DNA of 64,000 nucleotides from Allobranchiibius huperziae (GCF_013410455.1 NZ_JACCFW010000001.1:2496929-2560928); one strand, 5' to 3'. Counted from the first letter of the stretch, positions 37,430 to 48,115 are shown. The notes: generated from the letters alone by a model not told the origin. Numbers and translations: made by a program.

Positions 37430-38722
37430 GTGCCGATCCCAGTGACCACCGTGCTCGGCAAGGTCGTCCGTCGCGCAGCCCTCGCGCGCGGTGGAGGCTC
37501 GGCCTTCCCCGGCCTCTTCGTCGAGCGTCTCGACCCGTCGTACGTCCGCCGCGTGCTCGCCACCCTGCCCCGCGGGGTGGTCGTCGTCAGCGGCACCAAC
37601 GGCAAGACCACCACCACCAAGATCGTGGTGGACCTGCTGGAATCACAAGGCCTTCGGGTCTTCACCAACCGCACCGGCAGCAACTTCGTCCGCGGCGTCG
37701 CGGCGGCGCTGCTCGGCGCGGTCGACGTCCGCGGGCACCTGCCGGCCGACATCGCGGTGCTGGAGCTCGACGAGGCGCACGCGGTGCACTTCGTCAAGGA
37801 GATCGCACCGCGCTACTGCCTGCTGCTCAACGTGATGCGCGACCAGCTCGACCGGTTCGGTGAGATCGATCACACCGCCCGGATGCTGCAGTCGATCGCC
37901 CGCGCCACCACCGAGGCCGTCGTGGTCAACCGCGACGACCCCCGGCTCGGTGCGCAGGTCTTCGCCGAGGGCATCACCGGCCCGACGCTGCGCAGCTACG
38001 GCACGAGCGCCGCGCTGTCCGCGAGCTTCCCCTCCGACGACAACCTGTACGGCGGCTCGGAGGGCGCGCCCCACCCGGCCCCCGCGACCTACGTCGACGA
38101 CACCCAGCTGGACTCCGTCGAGGGCGACCGGGCGGAGATCTCCTACGCGGGCGGCAGTCACAGCGCGCACCTGATGCTGACCGGCGTCTACAACGTGCTC
38201 AACGCGACGGCCGCGATCGCGCTCACGCGGGCGGTCCTCGGCGGCGACCTGCGCGAACCGCAGATGCTGGAGGCGCTGTCGAAGGTGCGCCCGGCGTTCG
38301 GTCGCGGCGAGACTCTGCAGATCGACGGCCAGACCTGCGCGATGGTACTGGTGAAGAACCCGGCGGGGTTCCGGCTCGCCCTCTCGTCGTACGACCCGGC
38401 CGACACCGCGACCATGATCGCGATCAACGACAACTACGCCGACGGACGCGACATGAGCTGGCTCTGGGACGTCGACTTCGCGTCGTTGCGCGCGGGAGGG
38501 GTCACCACGGTCGCCGGCGTGCGCGCGTACGACATGGCGCTGCGCCTGCGGTACGACGACGTGCCGGTCGGGGTGGTGACGCCCGATCCGGAGCGTGCGG
38601 TCGAGGAGTTCCTGCGCTCGACAACGGGGCAGGACAAGCGCATCTACTGCACGTACACGGCCATGCTGGCCATCCGAAAGGTGCTCGGCACCAAGGGCGC
38701 TCTGGACAAGGTGGTCGCGTGA
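37430..38722 (+). CDS. murT: Lipid II isoglutaminyl synthase, MurT subunit
   Basis: A 430-aa Mur-ligase-like subunit that, with GatD, amidates the D-glutamate of lipid II in cell-wall synthesis. P-loop SGTNGKTTTTK at about 54-64, central YCLLLNVMRDQLDRFGEIDH, and the MurT-specific C-terminal domain with NDNYADGRDMSWLWD, whose Asp helps the GatD active site. The Cys4 zinc ribbon of staphylococcal MurT is not present: the corresponding insert has no Cys. It overlaps gatD. Its plus-strand position between atpD and atpC is unusual. Confidence 0.94.
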   Translation: MPIPVTTVLGKVVRRAALARGGGSAFPGLFVERLDPSYVRRVLATLPRGVVVVSGTNGKTTTTKIVVDLLESQGLRVFTNRTGSNFVRGVAAALLGAVDVRGHLPADIAVLELDEAHAVHFVKEIAPRYCLLLNVMRDQLDRFGEIDHTARMLQSIARATTEAVVVNRDDPRLGAQVFAEGITGPTLRSYGTSAALSASFPSDDNLYGGSEGAPHPAPATYVDDTQLDSVEGDRAEISYAGGSHSAHLMLTGVYNVLNATAAIALTRAVLGGDLREPQMLEALSKVRPAFGRGETLQIDGQTCAMVLVKNPAGFRLALSSYDPADTATMIAINDNYADGRDMSWLWDVDFASLRAGGVTTVAGVRAYDMALRLRYDDVPVGVVTPDPERAVEEFLRSTTGQDKRIYCTYTAMLAIRKVLGTKGALDKVVA

Positions 38723-39441
38723 TGAGCAGGCCGGTCCGCATCCTGCAGCTCTACCCGCGGGACATGAACATCTACGGCGACTGGGGCAACACCCTGGTGC
38801 TGAAGCAGCGCCTGGCCTGGCACGGGTACGACCCGGAGGTGCTGGACTACAACCCCGGCGACGCCTTCCCGGACGACGTCGACCTCATCGTCGGCGGCGG
38901 CGGGCAGGACAGCGGGCAGATCGTCATCGTGGACGACCTGCAGAAGCTCGGCCCGCGCCTGCACGACCTGGCCGAGGCCGACGTGCCGATGCTCCTGGTG
39001 TGCGGGCTCTACCAGCTCTTCGGCCACCACTTCGACACCGTCGACGGGCGTCGGCTGCCGGGCATCGGTCTCCTCGACGTGCACACCGTCGGCGGCACCA
39101 CCCGCCTCATCGGCAACATCACCACCCGCCACCCCGACGTCGGCGACCTCGTGGGCTACGAGAACCACAGCGGCAAGACCTACCTCGGTGCGGGCGCCCA
39201 GCCGCTCGCGACCGTCGTACAGGGCGCGGGAAACAACGGCGAGGACAACACCGAGGGCGCGCGGCACCGCAACGTGCTCGGCACCTACCTGCACGGGTCG
39301 GTGCTCCCGAAGAACCCGCGGCTCGCGGACCGGCTGCTCGCACAAGCCGTCGACAACCGTTACGGCGAGTTCTCCCCCGGCGCGGTCGACGACCGGTACG
39401 CCGACCAGGCCCGCCGCGTGGCCATGTCACGCCCGCGCTGA
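38719..39441 (+). CDS. gatD: Lipid II isoglutaminyl synthase, glutaminase subunit GatD
   Basis: A 240-aa class-I glutamine amidotransferase that supplies ammonia to MurT. Nucleophile Cys95 in LLVCGLYQLFG, catalytic His192 in GTYLHGSVLPKNP. The N-terminus ILQLYPRDMNIYGDWGN is typical for GatD. GTG 38719 overlaps the murT stop by 4 bp; ATG 38722 directly follows and is an equal alternative. Together with murT it forms a translationally coupled pair. Confidence 0.95.
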   Translation: MMSRPVRILQLYPRDMNIYGDWGNTLVLKQRLAWHGYDPEVLDYNPGDAFPDDVDLIVGGGGQDSGQIVIVDDLQKLGPRLHDLAEADVPMLLVCGLYQLFGHHFDTVDGRRLPGIGLLDVHTVGGTTRLIGNITTRHPDVGDLVGYENHSGKTYLGAGAQPLATVVQGAGNNGEDNTEGARHRNVLGTYLHGSVLPKNPRLADRLLAQAVDNRYGEFSPGAVDDRYADQARRVAMSRPR

Positions 39442-39448
39442 CGCCCCC

Positions 39449-40282
39449 GTGACGCTCAGCCTGCTCGGTGCGCTCGCGGCGGCGATCGCGTACGGCGCCG
39501 CGACCATCCTGCAGGCGATCGGCGTACGCCGGCTCTCCGCCCTGCCGTCCGACCAGGGGTGGCGCGCCCGCGTGCCGGGCGCCTCGATGTACTTCTGGGG
39601 GCTGCTGCTCGACGGCCTGGGTTTCGTCTTCTCCGCCGCCGCGCTGCGGACCCTGCCGCTGTTCCTGGTCGAGTCGGCGGTGGCCTCATCGGTGGCCTTC
39701 ACCGCGGTGCTCGCCGTGCTCTTCCTCGGAGTCCGCCTGCGCGGCAGGGAGATCGGCGCGCTGGTCGGGGTGGTGCTCGGTCTTGCGCTCCTGGCGGTGA
39801 GTGCTCACGAGGGGCCGGCCAAGCACGTCGGTCATCTCGCCGGGTGGCTGCTGCTGGCGGCCGCGGCGGTGGTCGCGGCGGTGATCGCCACGGGCTGGTG
39901 GGCGGTACGCGACGCCGGGTCGTCGGCGCTGACGCTGGCCGCGGCGGCCGGCGCCGGCTTCGGGATGGTGGGCGTGGCCGCGCGCATCCTGTTCATCCCT
40001 CACGACTGGTGGCGGCTGCTCGGCGAAGTGACGTTCTGGGCACTCGTCGCGCACGGCGTGCTCGCCACCGTCTGTTACGGGCTCGCGCTCGACCGCGGCC
40101 GCACGACGACGGTCGCTGCCGTCACCTTCGCCGTCGAGACCGTGCTGCCGGCCGCGATCGGGCTCGCCTTCCTGGGCGACGACGTACGCCGGCACCTGGC
40201 GATCGTCGCGGTGCTCGGGTTTGCGGTCACCCTCGGCAGTTGCGTCGCGCTGGCGAGCCGCGCCGAGCCCGACCCCGGCTGA
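39449..40282 (+). CDS. EamA/DMT-type membrane transporter
   Basis: A 277-aa protein with 9-10 hydrophobic helices (LSLLGALAAAIAYGAATILQ at the start; FAVETVLPAAIGLAFLG and VLGFAVTLGSCVALAS at the end), the pattern of the drug/metabolite transporter superfamily. Substrate is unknown. GTG 39449 is 7 bp after the gatD stop and is the first plausible start in frame; no strong ribosome site is seen. It probably shares the murT-gatD transcript. Its 3' side carries tandem and palindromic repeats. Confidence 0.75.
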   Translation: MTLSLLGALAAAIAYGAATILQAIGVRRLSALPSDQGWRARVPGASMYFWGLLLDGLGFVFSAAALRTLPLFLVESAVASSVAFTAVLAVLFLGVRLRGREIGALVGVVLGLALLAVSAHEGPAKHVGHLAGWLLLAAAAVVAAVIATGWWAVRDAGSSALTLAAAAGAGFGMVGVAARILFIPHDWWRLLGEVTFWALVAHGVLATVCYGLALDRGRTTTVAAVTFAVETVLPAAIGLAFLGDDVRRHLAIVAVLGFAVTLGSCVALASRAEPDPG

Positions 40283-40324
40283 CCTGCTCCGGACCGGCCC
40301 GACGCGCGCTCAACCGGTGCTGCC

Positions 40325-40402
40325 GGTGTGCGTCGCCGGCGGACAGTCTGCGTCGGTGCCGCCGATGTGCGTCCTCGGTGGACAGTCTGCGTCGGTGCCG
40401 CC
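40325..40402. repeat. 39-bp tandem repeat, two units
   Basis: Two consecutive 39-bp units (40325-40363 and 40364-40402) share GACAGTCTGCGTCGGTGCCG and differ at only a few bases, mostly in the first half. The start of a third unit merges with the palindromic element at 40404. It lies between the convergent transporter gene and atpD. No coding function is evident. Confidence 0.75.
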
Positions 40403-40403
40403 G

Positions 40404-40456
40404 GTTTGCGTTGGTGGCCAGTGCTGCAGCCCTGGCCACAGACGCAGAACCCCCAC
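40404..40456. repeat. Palindromic element P, copy A
   Basis: A 53-bp imperfect palindrome centred on GTGCTGCAGC, with arms around TGGCCAG and CTGGCCA and right end AGAACCCCCAC. It matches copy B (60013-60065) at 49 of 53 positions, and copy C is at 60857-60909. It lies at the 3' side of two convergent genes. Confidence 0.75.
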
Positions 40457-40500
40457 CTCGACCCCGTACGCGGCGCGGCATACACAGACCCGAACGCCGG

Positions 40501-40531
40501 AACGGCCACCCGGGTGTGCCGGGTGGCCGTT
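40501..40531. terminator. Terminator at the end of the atp operon
   Basis: Perfect 12-bp arms AACGGCCACCCG (40501-40512) and CGGGTGGCCGTT (40520-40531) with a 7-nt loop, about 28 bp past the atpD stop. The symmetrical stem can serve both converging transcripts. It shows that the main atp transcript is set up to end after atpD, not to run on into atpC. Confidence 0.75.
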
Positions 40532-40559
40532 CTGGATGAAACGGGTGGGACCGAAGCGG

Positions 40560-42068
<1,509 letters not shown>

Positions 42069-42977
42069 TCAGCTGGCGTCTTCGAGCGCGCTGGCCCCGC
42101 CAACGATCTCGCTGATCTCTTGGGTGATCTCCGCCTGGCGCGCCTGGTTGGCGAGGCGGGAGTAGGTCTTGATGAGTTCCTCGGCGTTGTCGGTCGCGGA
42201 CTTCATCGCGCGCTGGCGGGCGGCCAGCTCGGATGCGGCCGACTGCAGCAGCGCGTTGAAGATGCGTGCCGTGACGTACTTCGGCAGCAACGCGTCGAGG
42301 ACCTGCTCGGGACTGGGCTCGAACTCGTAGAGGGGCGCGACGGCGTCCGCCTGGCCATCGCCGTCGACGTCGTCGGAGTCGCTGATCTCCAGCGGCAGCA
42401 GTCGCAGCACCACCGGCTCCTGCACGACCATGTTCTGGAAGCGCGTGTAGACCAGGTGCACCTCGTCGATGCCGCCGTTCTCGGCTCCCTTGCGGAAGTC
42501 CTCCACGACGCGCTCGCCGATCTCGCGGGCCACCTCGAAGGTGGGGCTGTCGGAGAAGCCCTCCCAGGTCTTTGTCGCCTCACGACGGCGGAACCGGTAG
42601 TAGCCGATGGCCTTGCGGCCGAGCAGGTACGGGGAGACCTGCTTGCCCTCGTTCGTGAGCTTCTCCACGAGCTCGGCGCTCTTCTTCAGCGCGTTCACCG
42701 AGTACGCGCCCGCGAGGCCGCGGTCGCTGGTGAAGATGACGACGCCCGCGTTCTGGGGGTTGTCACGCTCGGTGGTGAGCACGTGGTCGGTGTTGGAGTG
42801 GGTCGCCACGGCCGAGCACGCACGGGTCAGTGCCAGCGCGTACGGGGTCGACTTGTTGACGGCCTGACGCGCTTTGACCACCCGGGACGCGGCGATGAGC
42901 TCCATCGCGCGGGTGATCTTCTTGGTGGACTGCACCGAGCGGATGCGCTGTCGGTAGACCCGCATTTGCCCTGCCAT
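42069..42977 (-). CDS. atpG: F1F0 ATP synthase gamma subunit
   Basis: The 302-aa central-shaft subunit. N-terminal coiled-coil helix starts MAGQMRVYRQRIRSVQSTKK, and the C-terminal helix ends QARQAEITQEISEIVGGAS. The loop at residues about 195-215 (ISDSDDVDGDGQADAVAP) is acidic and likely disordered, a feature of many actinobacterial gamma subunits. Operon position between atpA and atpD is standard. Confidence 0.97.
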   Translation of the reverse strand: MAGQMRVYRQRIRSVQSTKKITRAMELIAASRVVKARQAVNKSTPYALALTRACSAVATHSNTDHVLTTERDNPQNAGVVIFTSDRGLAGAYSVNALKKSAELVEKLTNEGKQVSPYLLGRKAIGYYRFRRREATKTWEGFSDSPTFEVAREIGERVVEDFRKGAENGGIDEVHLVYTRFQNMVVQEPVVLRLLPLEISDSDDVDGDGQADAVAPLYEFEPSPEQVLDALLPKYVTARIFNALLQSAASELAARQRAMKSATDNAEELIKTYSRLANQARQAEITQEISEIVGGASALEDAS

Positions 42978-43019
42978 GAGTGCCCTTCCGTTGTGGTGAT
43001 CGAGAACGAGAGTGGGGAT

Positions 43020-43043
43020 GCCCCGGTACGCGCGTACCGGGGC
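43020..43043. repeat. 24-bp perfect palindrome between atpA and atpG
   Basis: Arms GCCCCGGTACGC (43020-43031) and GCGTACCGGGGC (43032-43043) are fully complementary with no spacer. The RNA would fold into a strong stem in the 72-nt gap between two operon genes. A role in RNA processing or in tuning translation of atpG is possible. Confidence 0.7.
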
Positions 43044-43049
43044 GCCCGC

Positions 43050-44699
43050 TCAGTCCTGCTTGCTCTTCTGCCGGGCGATCTTCGCCTGGTCGACCTCGTT
43101 GCTGTCGATCTCGTCGTGCGACTCGGTGCCGGGGCCGGAGTCGCCCTTCTTGGCGGTGGGCTCGAACTGCTGCTTGAACTTCTTGATTGCCGACTCCAGC
43201 GCACTGCGGCTGTCGTCGTCGAACTTCTGCGTCTCGCGGATCGAGTCCAGGGTGCCCTTGTCCTCGCGGCGCAGGTACTCCAGGAACTCCCGCTCGAAGC
43301 GGCCGATGTCCTCCGGCTCGATGTCGTCGATCTGACCGGTCGTGCCGGCCCAGATGCTGACGACCTGGTCCTCCAGGGGGTACGGCGCGTTCTGCGGCTG
43401 GCGGAAGAGCTGCATGAGCCGCTCACCACGGGCCAGCTGACGGCGTGAGGCCGCGTCCAGGTCGGAGGCAAACATCGCAAACGCCTGCATCTCGCGGTAC
43501 TGCGCGAGGTCGACCTTGATCGAACCGGTGACGGCCTTGAGCGCCTTGGTCATGGCCGCGCCACCGACGCGGGAGACCGACACGCCGACGTCCACGGCGG
43601 GACGCTGGTTGGAGTTGAACAGGTCGGCCTGCAGGTAGATCTGGCCGTCGGTGATCGAGATGACGTTGGTCGGGATGTACGCCGAGACGTCACCGGCCTT
43701 GGTCTCGATGATCGGCAGACCGGTCATCGACCCGGCGCCCAGCTCGTCGGACAGCTTGGCGCAACGCTCCAGCAGCCGGCTGTGCAGGTAGAACACGTCG
43801 CCGGGGTAGGCCTCGCGGCCCGGCGGGCGACGCAGCAGCAGCGACACGGCGCGGTAGGCCTCGGCCTGCTTGGACAGGTCGTCGAAGACGATGAGGACGT
43901 GCTTGCCGTCGTACATCCAGTGCTGGCCGATGGCCGAGCCGGTGTACGGCGCGAGGTACTTGAAGCCGGCCGGCTCACCCGCGGAGGCGTTGACGATGGT
44001 CGTGTACTCCATCGCGCCGGCCTCCTCCAGGGCGCCGCGGACCTCGGCGACGGTGGAGTTCTTCTGGCCGATAGCGACGTAGATGCAGCGGACCTGCTTC
44101 TCCGGGTCGCCGGACTCCCAGTTGGCCTTCTGGTTGATGATCGTGTCGGTCGCGATCGCGGTCTTGCCGGTCTTGCGGTCTCCGATGATCAGCTGACGCT
44201 GGCCGCGGCCGATCGGGGTCATCGCGTCGATGGCCTTGATACCGGTCATGAGCGGCTGGTGCACCGACTTGCGCTGCACGACGGTCGGCGCCTGCAGCTC
44301 CAGGGCGCGGCGCGCGTCGGGCTTGATGTCGCCCAGACCGTCGATGGGGTGACCGAGCGGGTCGATGACCCGGCCGAGGAAGGCGTCGCCGACGGGCACG
44401 GAGAGCACCTCGCCGGTCCGCTTGACCTCCTGGCCCTCCTCGATGCCGTCGAACTCACCGAGGACGACGACGCCGATCTCGTGCACGTCGAGGTTCAGGG
44501 CCAGACCCAGGGTGCCGTCCTCGAAGCGGAGCAGCTCGTTGGTCATGGCCGAGGGAAGGCCCTCCACGTGGGCGATGCCGTCGCTGGCGTCGCTCACCCG
44601 GCCGACCTCTTCGCGCGCGGCGGCGCCGGGCTCGTAGGAGGAGACGTATCCCTCCAGGGCGTCCCGGATCTCGTCTGCGCGGATCGAGAGCTCCGTCAT
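43050..44699 (-). CDS. atpA: F1F0 ATP synthase alpha subunit
   Basis: The 549-aa regulatory/non-catalytic subunit. Walker [36 protein letters not shown], and [18 protein letters not shown] with the arginine finger are visible. The last 40 residues ([20 protein letters not shown], then [15 protein letters not shown]) are a charged tail. AAGGAG-like sequence precedes the ATG. Preceded by an 85-bp gap with a short palindrome. Confidence 0.98.
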   Translation of the reverse strand: MTELSIRADEIRDALEGYVSSYEPGAAAREEVGRVSDASDGIAHVEGLPSAMTNELLRFEDGTLGLALNLDVHEIGVVVLGEFDGIEEGQEVKRTGEVLSVPVGDAFLGRVIDPLGHPIDGLGDIKPDARRALELQAPTVVQRKSVHQPLMTGIKAIDAMTPIGRGQRQLIIGDRKTGKTAIATDTIINQKANWESGDPEKQVRCIYVAIGQKNSTVAEVRGALEEAGAMEYTTIVNASAGEPAGFKYLAPYTGSAIGQHWMYDGKHVLIVFDDLSKQAEAYRAVSLLLRRPPGREAYPGDVFYLHSRLLERCAKLSDELGAGSMTGLPIIETKAGDVSAYIPTNVISITDGQIYLQADLFNSNQRPAVDVGVSVSRVGGAAMTKALKAVTGSIKVDLAQYREMQAFAMFASDLDAASRRQLARGERLMQLFRQPQNAPYPLEDQVVSIWAGTTGQIDDIEPEDIGRFEREFLEYLRREDKGTLDSIRETQKFDDDSRSALESAIKKFKQQFEPTAKKGDSGPGTESHDEIDSNEVDQAKIARQKSKQD

Positions 44700-44760
44700 C
44701 TTCTTCTCCTTCGTGTCGGCCGCTGCGGCCGGTCAAGCATGGGCTGTCGGTTCAAGGTGA

Positions 44761-44774
44761 CCGGCGTACGCCGG
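44761..44774. repeat. 14-bp palindrome between atpH and atpA
   Basis: CCGGCGTACGCCGG is a perfect palindrome in the gap after the atpH stop. Shorter perfect palindromes are found in the atpE-atpF gap (GACGTACGTC, 46232-46241) and in the atpB-atpE gap (CGAGTCGACTCG, 46483-46494). Confidence 0.5.
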
Positions 44775-44784
44775 CCTGCGTGCA

Positions 44785-45597
44785 TCAGCTCGACATCAAC
44801 CGTCGGGCTTCGTCCAGTCGATTCGCGAGGCTGCCGTCGATGACCTCGTCACCGACCTGCACCCGGACGCCGCCGACGACCTGCGGGTCGACGATGACGT
44901 TGACCTGCACCTCGCGGCGGTAGATCTGCGTCAGCGCACGTGCCAGCCGCTCCCGGTGGTCCTCGTCGAGGGGGTGGGCGACGAACGCGGTGGCGGTCAG
45001 CTGCTCGCGCAGCCGTGCCGCCGTCGCCACGTAGGAGTCCAGCACCCGCTCGTAGCGCCGGCCACGGGGATGGTCGGCGGCCTGGCGCGCCAGCAGCTCG
45101 GTCTCGGGTGCGACCTTGCCGTCGAGCAGGGTGCGCACGAGGCCGCTCTTGTCCTCGCCGCTGCGCTGCGAATCGGTCATCGCGTCGCGCAGCTCGGGGT
45201 TGCCCGCCACGATCCGCTCGAAGCGGAAGAGCTCGTCCTCGACCTGGTCGATCCGTCCCGCGCGGTCGGCGCCGGTCAGGACCGCCTCGACGGCGAGTCC
45301 GTCCGCGGCGTCGGCCAGGTCGCGCTCGGCAGCCCACCGCGTGTTCGCGAGGGCCCGGACGACGGCGAGGGTCTGGTCGCCCACCTTGCCGCCGAAGAGA
45401 CGGTCGGCGAGACCGGCCTTGGCGTCATCCGTCGCCGACGGGTCGGCGAGCGCACGCCGCAGCGAGGCGCTGCTGTCGAGCACCGAGGTCACAGCGAAGA
45501 GCTGCTCCCCCACGGCGCCCGCGTCGGCCCCGTCCGAGAGCTGCTCGCGCAGCGTGCCCCGTACGGCGACGTACGACGCCCGCGAACTGCCATCCAT
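44785..45597 (-). CDS. atpH: F1F0 ATP synthase delta subunit
   Basis: A 270-aa stator subunit. The OSCP-like core spans both halves; the C-terminal part DPQVVGGVRVQVGDEVIDGS is diagnostic. At 270 aa it is longer than the 180 aa of most bacteria, which is usual for actinobacteria, where the N-terminal region is extended. The ATG overlaps the atpF stop by one base, so the two are co-translated. Confidence 0.95.
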   Translation of the reverse strand: MDGSSRASYVAVRGTLREQLSDGADAGAVGEQLFAVTSVLDSSASLRRALADPSATDDAKAGLADRLFGGKVGDQTLAVVRALANTRWAAERDLADAADGLAVEAVLTGADRAGRIDQVEDELFRFERIVAGNPELRDAMTDSQRSGEDKSGLVRTLLDGKVAPETELLARQAADHPRGRRYERVLDSYVATAARLREQLTATAFVAHPLDEDHRERLARALTQIYRREVQVNVIVDPQVVGGVRVQVGDEVIDGSLANRLDEARRLMSS

Positions 45598-46196
45598 CAG
45601 TTGCCCGCCTCGGCGTCCGACGTGCCGGTGGACCCGACCTTCTCCGGCCTGACGTCGCCGGACTCCAGGTCCGCCAGGAAGCGGTCGACGATCCCGCGGC
45701 GACGGGTCTCGTCGTCGAGGGACTCACCGACGATGCGGCTGGCAAGGTTGGTCGAGATGGTCCCGACCTCGTTGCGCAACTGCACCGACGCCTGCTGACG
45801 CTCGGCCTCGGTCTGCTTGTGCGCAGAGGCCACGATCCGCTCGGCCTCCGTGCCTGCCTGCTCCCGGGCCTCGGCGATGATCGTCGCGCCCTGCGCCTTG
45901 GCCTCTTCGCGGATGCGCGAGGCCTCCGCACGAGCGTGGGTCAGCTGCTCCTCGTACTTCTCCTTGGCAGCGGCGGCCTGGGCCTGCGCTTCCTCGGCCT
46001 GTGCCATCCCGCCCTCGATCGCGGCGGTGCGCTCGTCGTACATCTGCTCCAGACGCGGCACGACGAACTTGGCGTAGAGGGCGTAGATGACCGCGAACGC
46101 GATGATCCCGATGATCAACTCCGCGTAGTGCGGAATGATCACGTGACCGGCTTCGGCCCATGGGCTCTCCGCAGTGACCTGCGTTGGTATGTGCAC
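45597..46196 (-). CDS. atpF: F1F0 ATP synthase b subunit
   Basis: A 199-aa peripheral-stalk subunit. One N-terminal membrane helix (ELIIGIIAFAVIYALYAKFV) is followed by a long charged coiled coil rich in Ala, Glu and Lys/Arg (AQAEEAQAQAAAAKEKYEEQ). Start is GTG. Its stop overlaps the atpH start. Confidence 0.95.
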   Translation of the reverse strand: MHIPTQVTAESPWAEAGHVIIPHYAELIIGIIAFAVIYALYAKFVVPRLEQMYDERTAAIEGGMAQAEEAQAQAAAAKEKYEEQLTHARAEASRIREEAKAQGATIIAEAREQAGTEAERIVASAHKQTEAERQQASVQLRNEVGTISTNLASRIVGESLDDETRRRGIVDRFLADLESGDVRPEKVGSTGTSDAEAGN

Positions 46197-46257
46197 GGCT
46201 TAGTCCTTCTGTCCGCGGGTCGGGCTTGATTGACGTACGTCGAGGTGTTCGTCCAGA

Positions 46258-46464
46258 TCAGGTGAAGACGAAGCCGAAGACCAGACCGAGCAGGGCGAGC
46301 GCCTCGGCCAGTGCGAAGCCGATGAAGGCGATGGTCTGCAGCTGACCGCGGACCTCCGGCTGACGGGCGACACCGTTGATGTATGCCGCGAAGATCAGGC
46401 CGATGCCGATCCCGGGGCCGATCGCGGAGAGGCCGTAGCCGACGATCGAGAGACTGCCCTTCAT
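46258..46464 (-). CDS. atpE: F1F0 ATP synthase c subunit
   Basis: The 68-aa ring subunit made of two membrane helices. Helix 1 is [20 protein letters not shown], the polar loop is ARQPE, and helix 2 is [19 protein letters not shown] with the proton-carrying Glu in ALAEAL. The neighbouring residues do not suggest sodium specificity. A GAAAGGA site precedes the ATG. Confidence 0.97.
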   Translation of the reverse strand: MKGSLSIVGYGLSAIGPGIGIGLIFAAYINGVARQPEVRGQLQTIAFIGFALAEALALLGLVFGFVFT

Positions 46465-46534
46465 TGTGTTTCCTTTCGTTGGCGAGTCGACTCGGATGTC
46501 GACACGTCGGACGTATGAGAAGTCTGGTGCTGCC

Positions 46535-47353
46535 TCAGTGCTCTTCGGCCAGTGCGCCGGCGATGTAGATGGCCGCCAGCATGGTGAAGATGAAGGCCTG
46601 CAGGAATTCGATGACCAGCTCGAAGAGCGTCATCACGATGGTGAAGAGGAAGGACACCACGCCGGCGCCCCGGATGCCGATGTTGCCTCCGTGCAGCAGC
46701 ATGTACTCCCCGCCGACGGTGAACACCAGCAGCAGCAGGTGACCGGCCAGCATGTTGCCGAAGAGTCGCAGAGCGAGAGTCAGTGGTCGGGTGATGAAGA
46801 ACGTCACCAGTTCCAGGATGTAGACGAACCAGCCGATCCACCCTGGGATTCCCGGCGGCATGATCGACTTCAGGTAGGGCCATACACCGCCCTTCGCACG
46901 GACACCCACCACGTGGTAGCAGACATAGACGATGAGTGCGGCCACGACGGGGAATGCGATGCGGCTGAACGTCGGGAACTGCACGAACGGGATGATTCCC
47001 GCCAGATTGTTGACCAGGATGACGGTGAAGAGAGTGAACAGCAGAGGCAGGAAGCGCCGGAAGTCCTTGCTGCCGATGACGTCGCGACCGATGGTGTCGC
47101 GCACGAACCCGTAGACCAGTTCGGCCTTGAACTGCCGCTTGCTCGGGACGACCTCCAGCTTGCGGCTGACGGCGACGAAGAACCAGCCGAGCAGGCCCAC
47201 CGAGAGGAGGAGGACCAGGGCGGGGCGGGTGAAAGCGAACGCGCCGTTGCCGACGAGCGGCTGCCAGAGGTCGGCGACGCCGGGAGCCTTGAACCCGCCG
47301 TCTGCGACGACCGCTGCGTGGGGGGCGGCCGCGGCAGCGAGTGTCGCGCTCAC
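46535..47353 (-). CDS. atpB: F1F0 ATP synthase a subunit
   Basis: A 272-aa membrane subunit that forms the proton channel with the c-ring. About five to six helices; the key Arg lies in [19 protein letters not shown], and [19 protein letters not shown] closes the protein. AAGGAG is 7 nt before the ATG. A 166-bp gap to atpI holds a possible internal promoter. Confidence 0.96.
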   Translation of the reverse strand: MSATLAAAAAPHAAVVADGGFKAPGVADLWQPLVGNGAFAFTRPALVLLLSVGLLGWFFVAVSRKLEVVPSKRQFKAELVYGFVRDTIGRDVIGSKDFRRFLPLLFTLFTVILVNNLAGIIPFVQFPTFSRIAFPVVAALIVYVCYHVVGVRAKGGVWPYLKSIMPPGIPGWIGWFVYILELVTFFITRPLTLALRLFGNMLAGHLLLLVFTVGGEYMLLHGGNIGIRGAGVVSFLFTIVMTLFELVIEFLQAFIFTMLAAIYIAGALAEEH

Positions 47354-47484
47354 AGGGTCTCCTTCGTCGTCATGGATTCAGCAACTGTCCAGCTTGTGGT
47401 GCCACCTTCTGATGCGATTGACAGCACGCACCGTGGTGGCGGTGGACGGTGGTGGCTCACGGACGCGCCTTTCAGCGCGAAATC

Positions 47485-47498
47485 CGGCGCCCAGACTA
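47485..47498 (-). promoter_or_regulatory. Possible promoter upstream of atpB
   Basis: On the minus strand TAGTCT (47498-47493) lies 22 nt after the atpI stop and would give a leader of about 130 nt ahead of atpB. No clear -35 box is seen, so this is a weak prediction based on the hexamer and the long gap. Confidence 0.3.
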
Positions 47499-47519
47499 CC
47501 CGACCCCGTCGACCGTCAT

Positions 47520-48017
47520 TCACGTCACTTCACCACCGGCGGACGGCGGGTCGTAGACCGGTCGGCGGCTGCGCACGAATCCCAGCACTTGGAAGATCTG
47601 CCATACCAGGACGACCACCACGACGCCGATCATCGTCGGCAGGGCTTGCAGATCGAGCACTGTGGTCGCGGCCAGCATGACCAGGAGCACGAGGATCAAC
47701 TGGCCGAAGAAGACGGCCATCGCCGCGGCCATCAGGGCCACCGCGTTCACGTCGATGACCTTGCGCATCACCAGCAGACCGGCTGCGAAGAAGATCAGGG
47801 CCAGGGCGGCCCCGAAAGCCGCGGACAGACCGGCTCGGCCACCGGCCACGATCCATGCCACGACGGCGGTCACGACGCCTGCCCCGAGGCTGGGCAGTAA
47901 CGCCGTCCTCAGCATGGTGTCGAAGGGTGACGGCTGGGCCCGCTGGGCTGGCGCCGGTGCGGAGTCAGGCGACGGCTGAGAAGGCGGGGAGGGCTGAGAA
48001 GGCACTGAGTCCGTCAT
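47520..48017 (-). CDS. AtpI-like membrane protein
   Basis: A 165-aa protein. A 31-residue lead rich in Pro, Ser, Gln and Ala (SQPSPPSQPSPDSAPAPAQ) is followed by four membrane helices. Position directly upstream of atpB and topology fit AtpI, the accessory protein that helps c-ring assembly or Mg uptake. Sequence alone is too generic for a firm name. Confidence 0.7.
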   Translation of the reverse strand: MTDSVPSQPSPPSQPSPDSAPAPAQRAQPSPFDTMLRTALLPSLGAGVVTAVVAWIVAGGRAGLSAAFGAALALIFFAAGLLVMRKVIDVNAVALMAAAMAVFFGQLILVLLVMLAATTVLDLQALPTMIGVVVVVLVWQIFQVLGFVRSRRPVYDPPSAGGEVT

Positions 48018-48083
48018 TGGGCTCGCTCTCCTGCCGGATCGTGGGCGTCCGCATCGGTCTCCCGGGGCGTCACGCGAAGGGGC

Positions 48084-48105
48084 AAAATAGCCGTTCGGCT
48101 ACTTT
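48084..48105 (-). terminator. Small hairpin with T-tail after wecA
   Basis: On the minus strand TAGCCG (48101-48096) and CGGCTA (48093-48088) form a short stem followed by TTTT, 15 nt past the wecA stop. It resembles a small intrinsic terminator, and the AT-rich surroundings (a rare stretch here) probably also hold the promoter of the atpI-atpB operon. Confidence 0.5.
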
Positions 48106-48115
48106 GTGAAAACTA

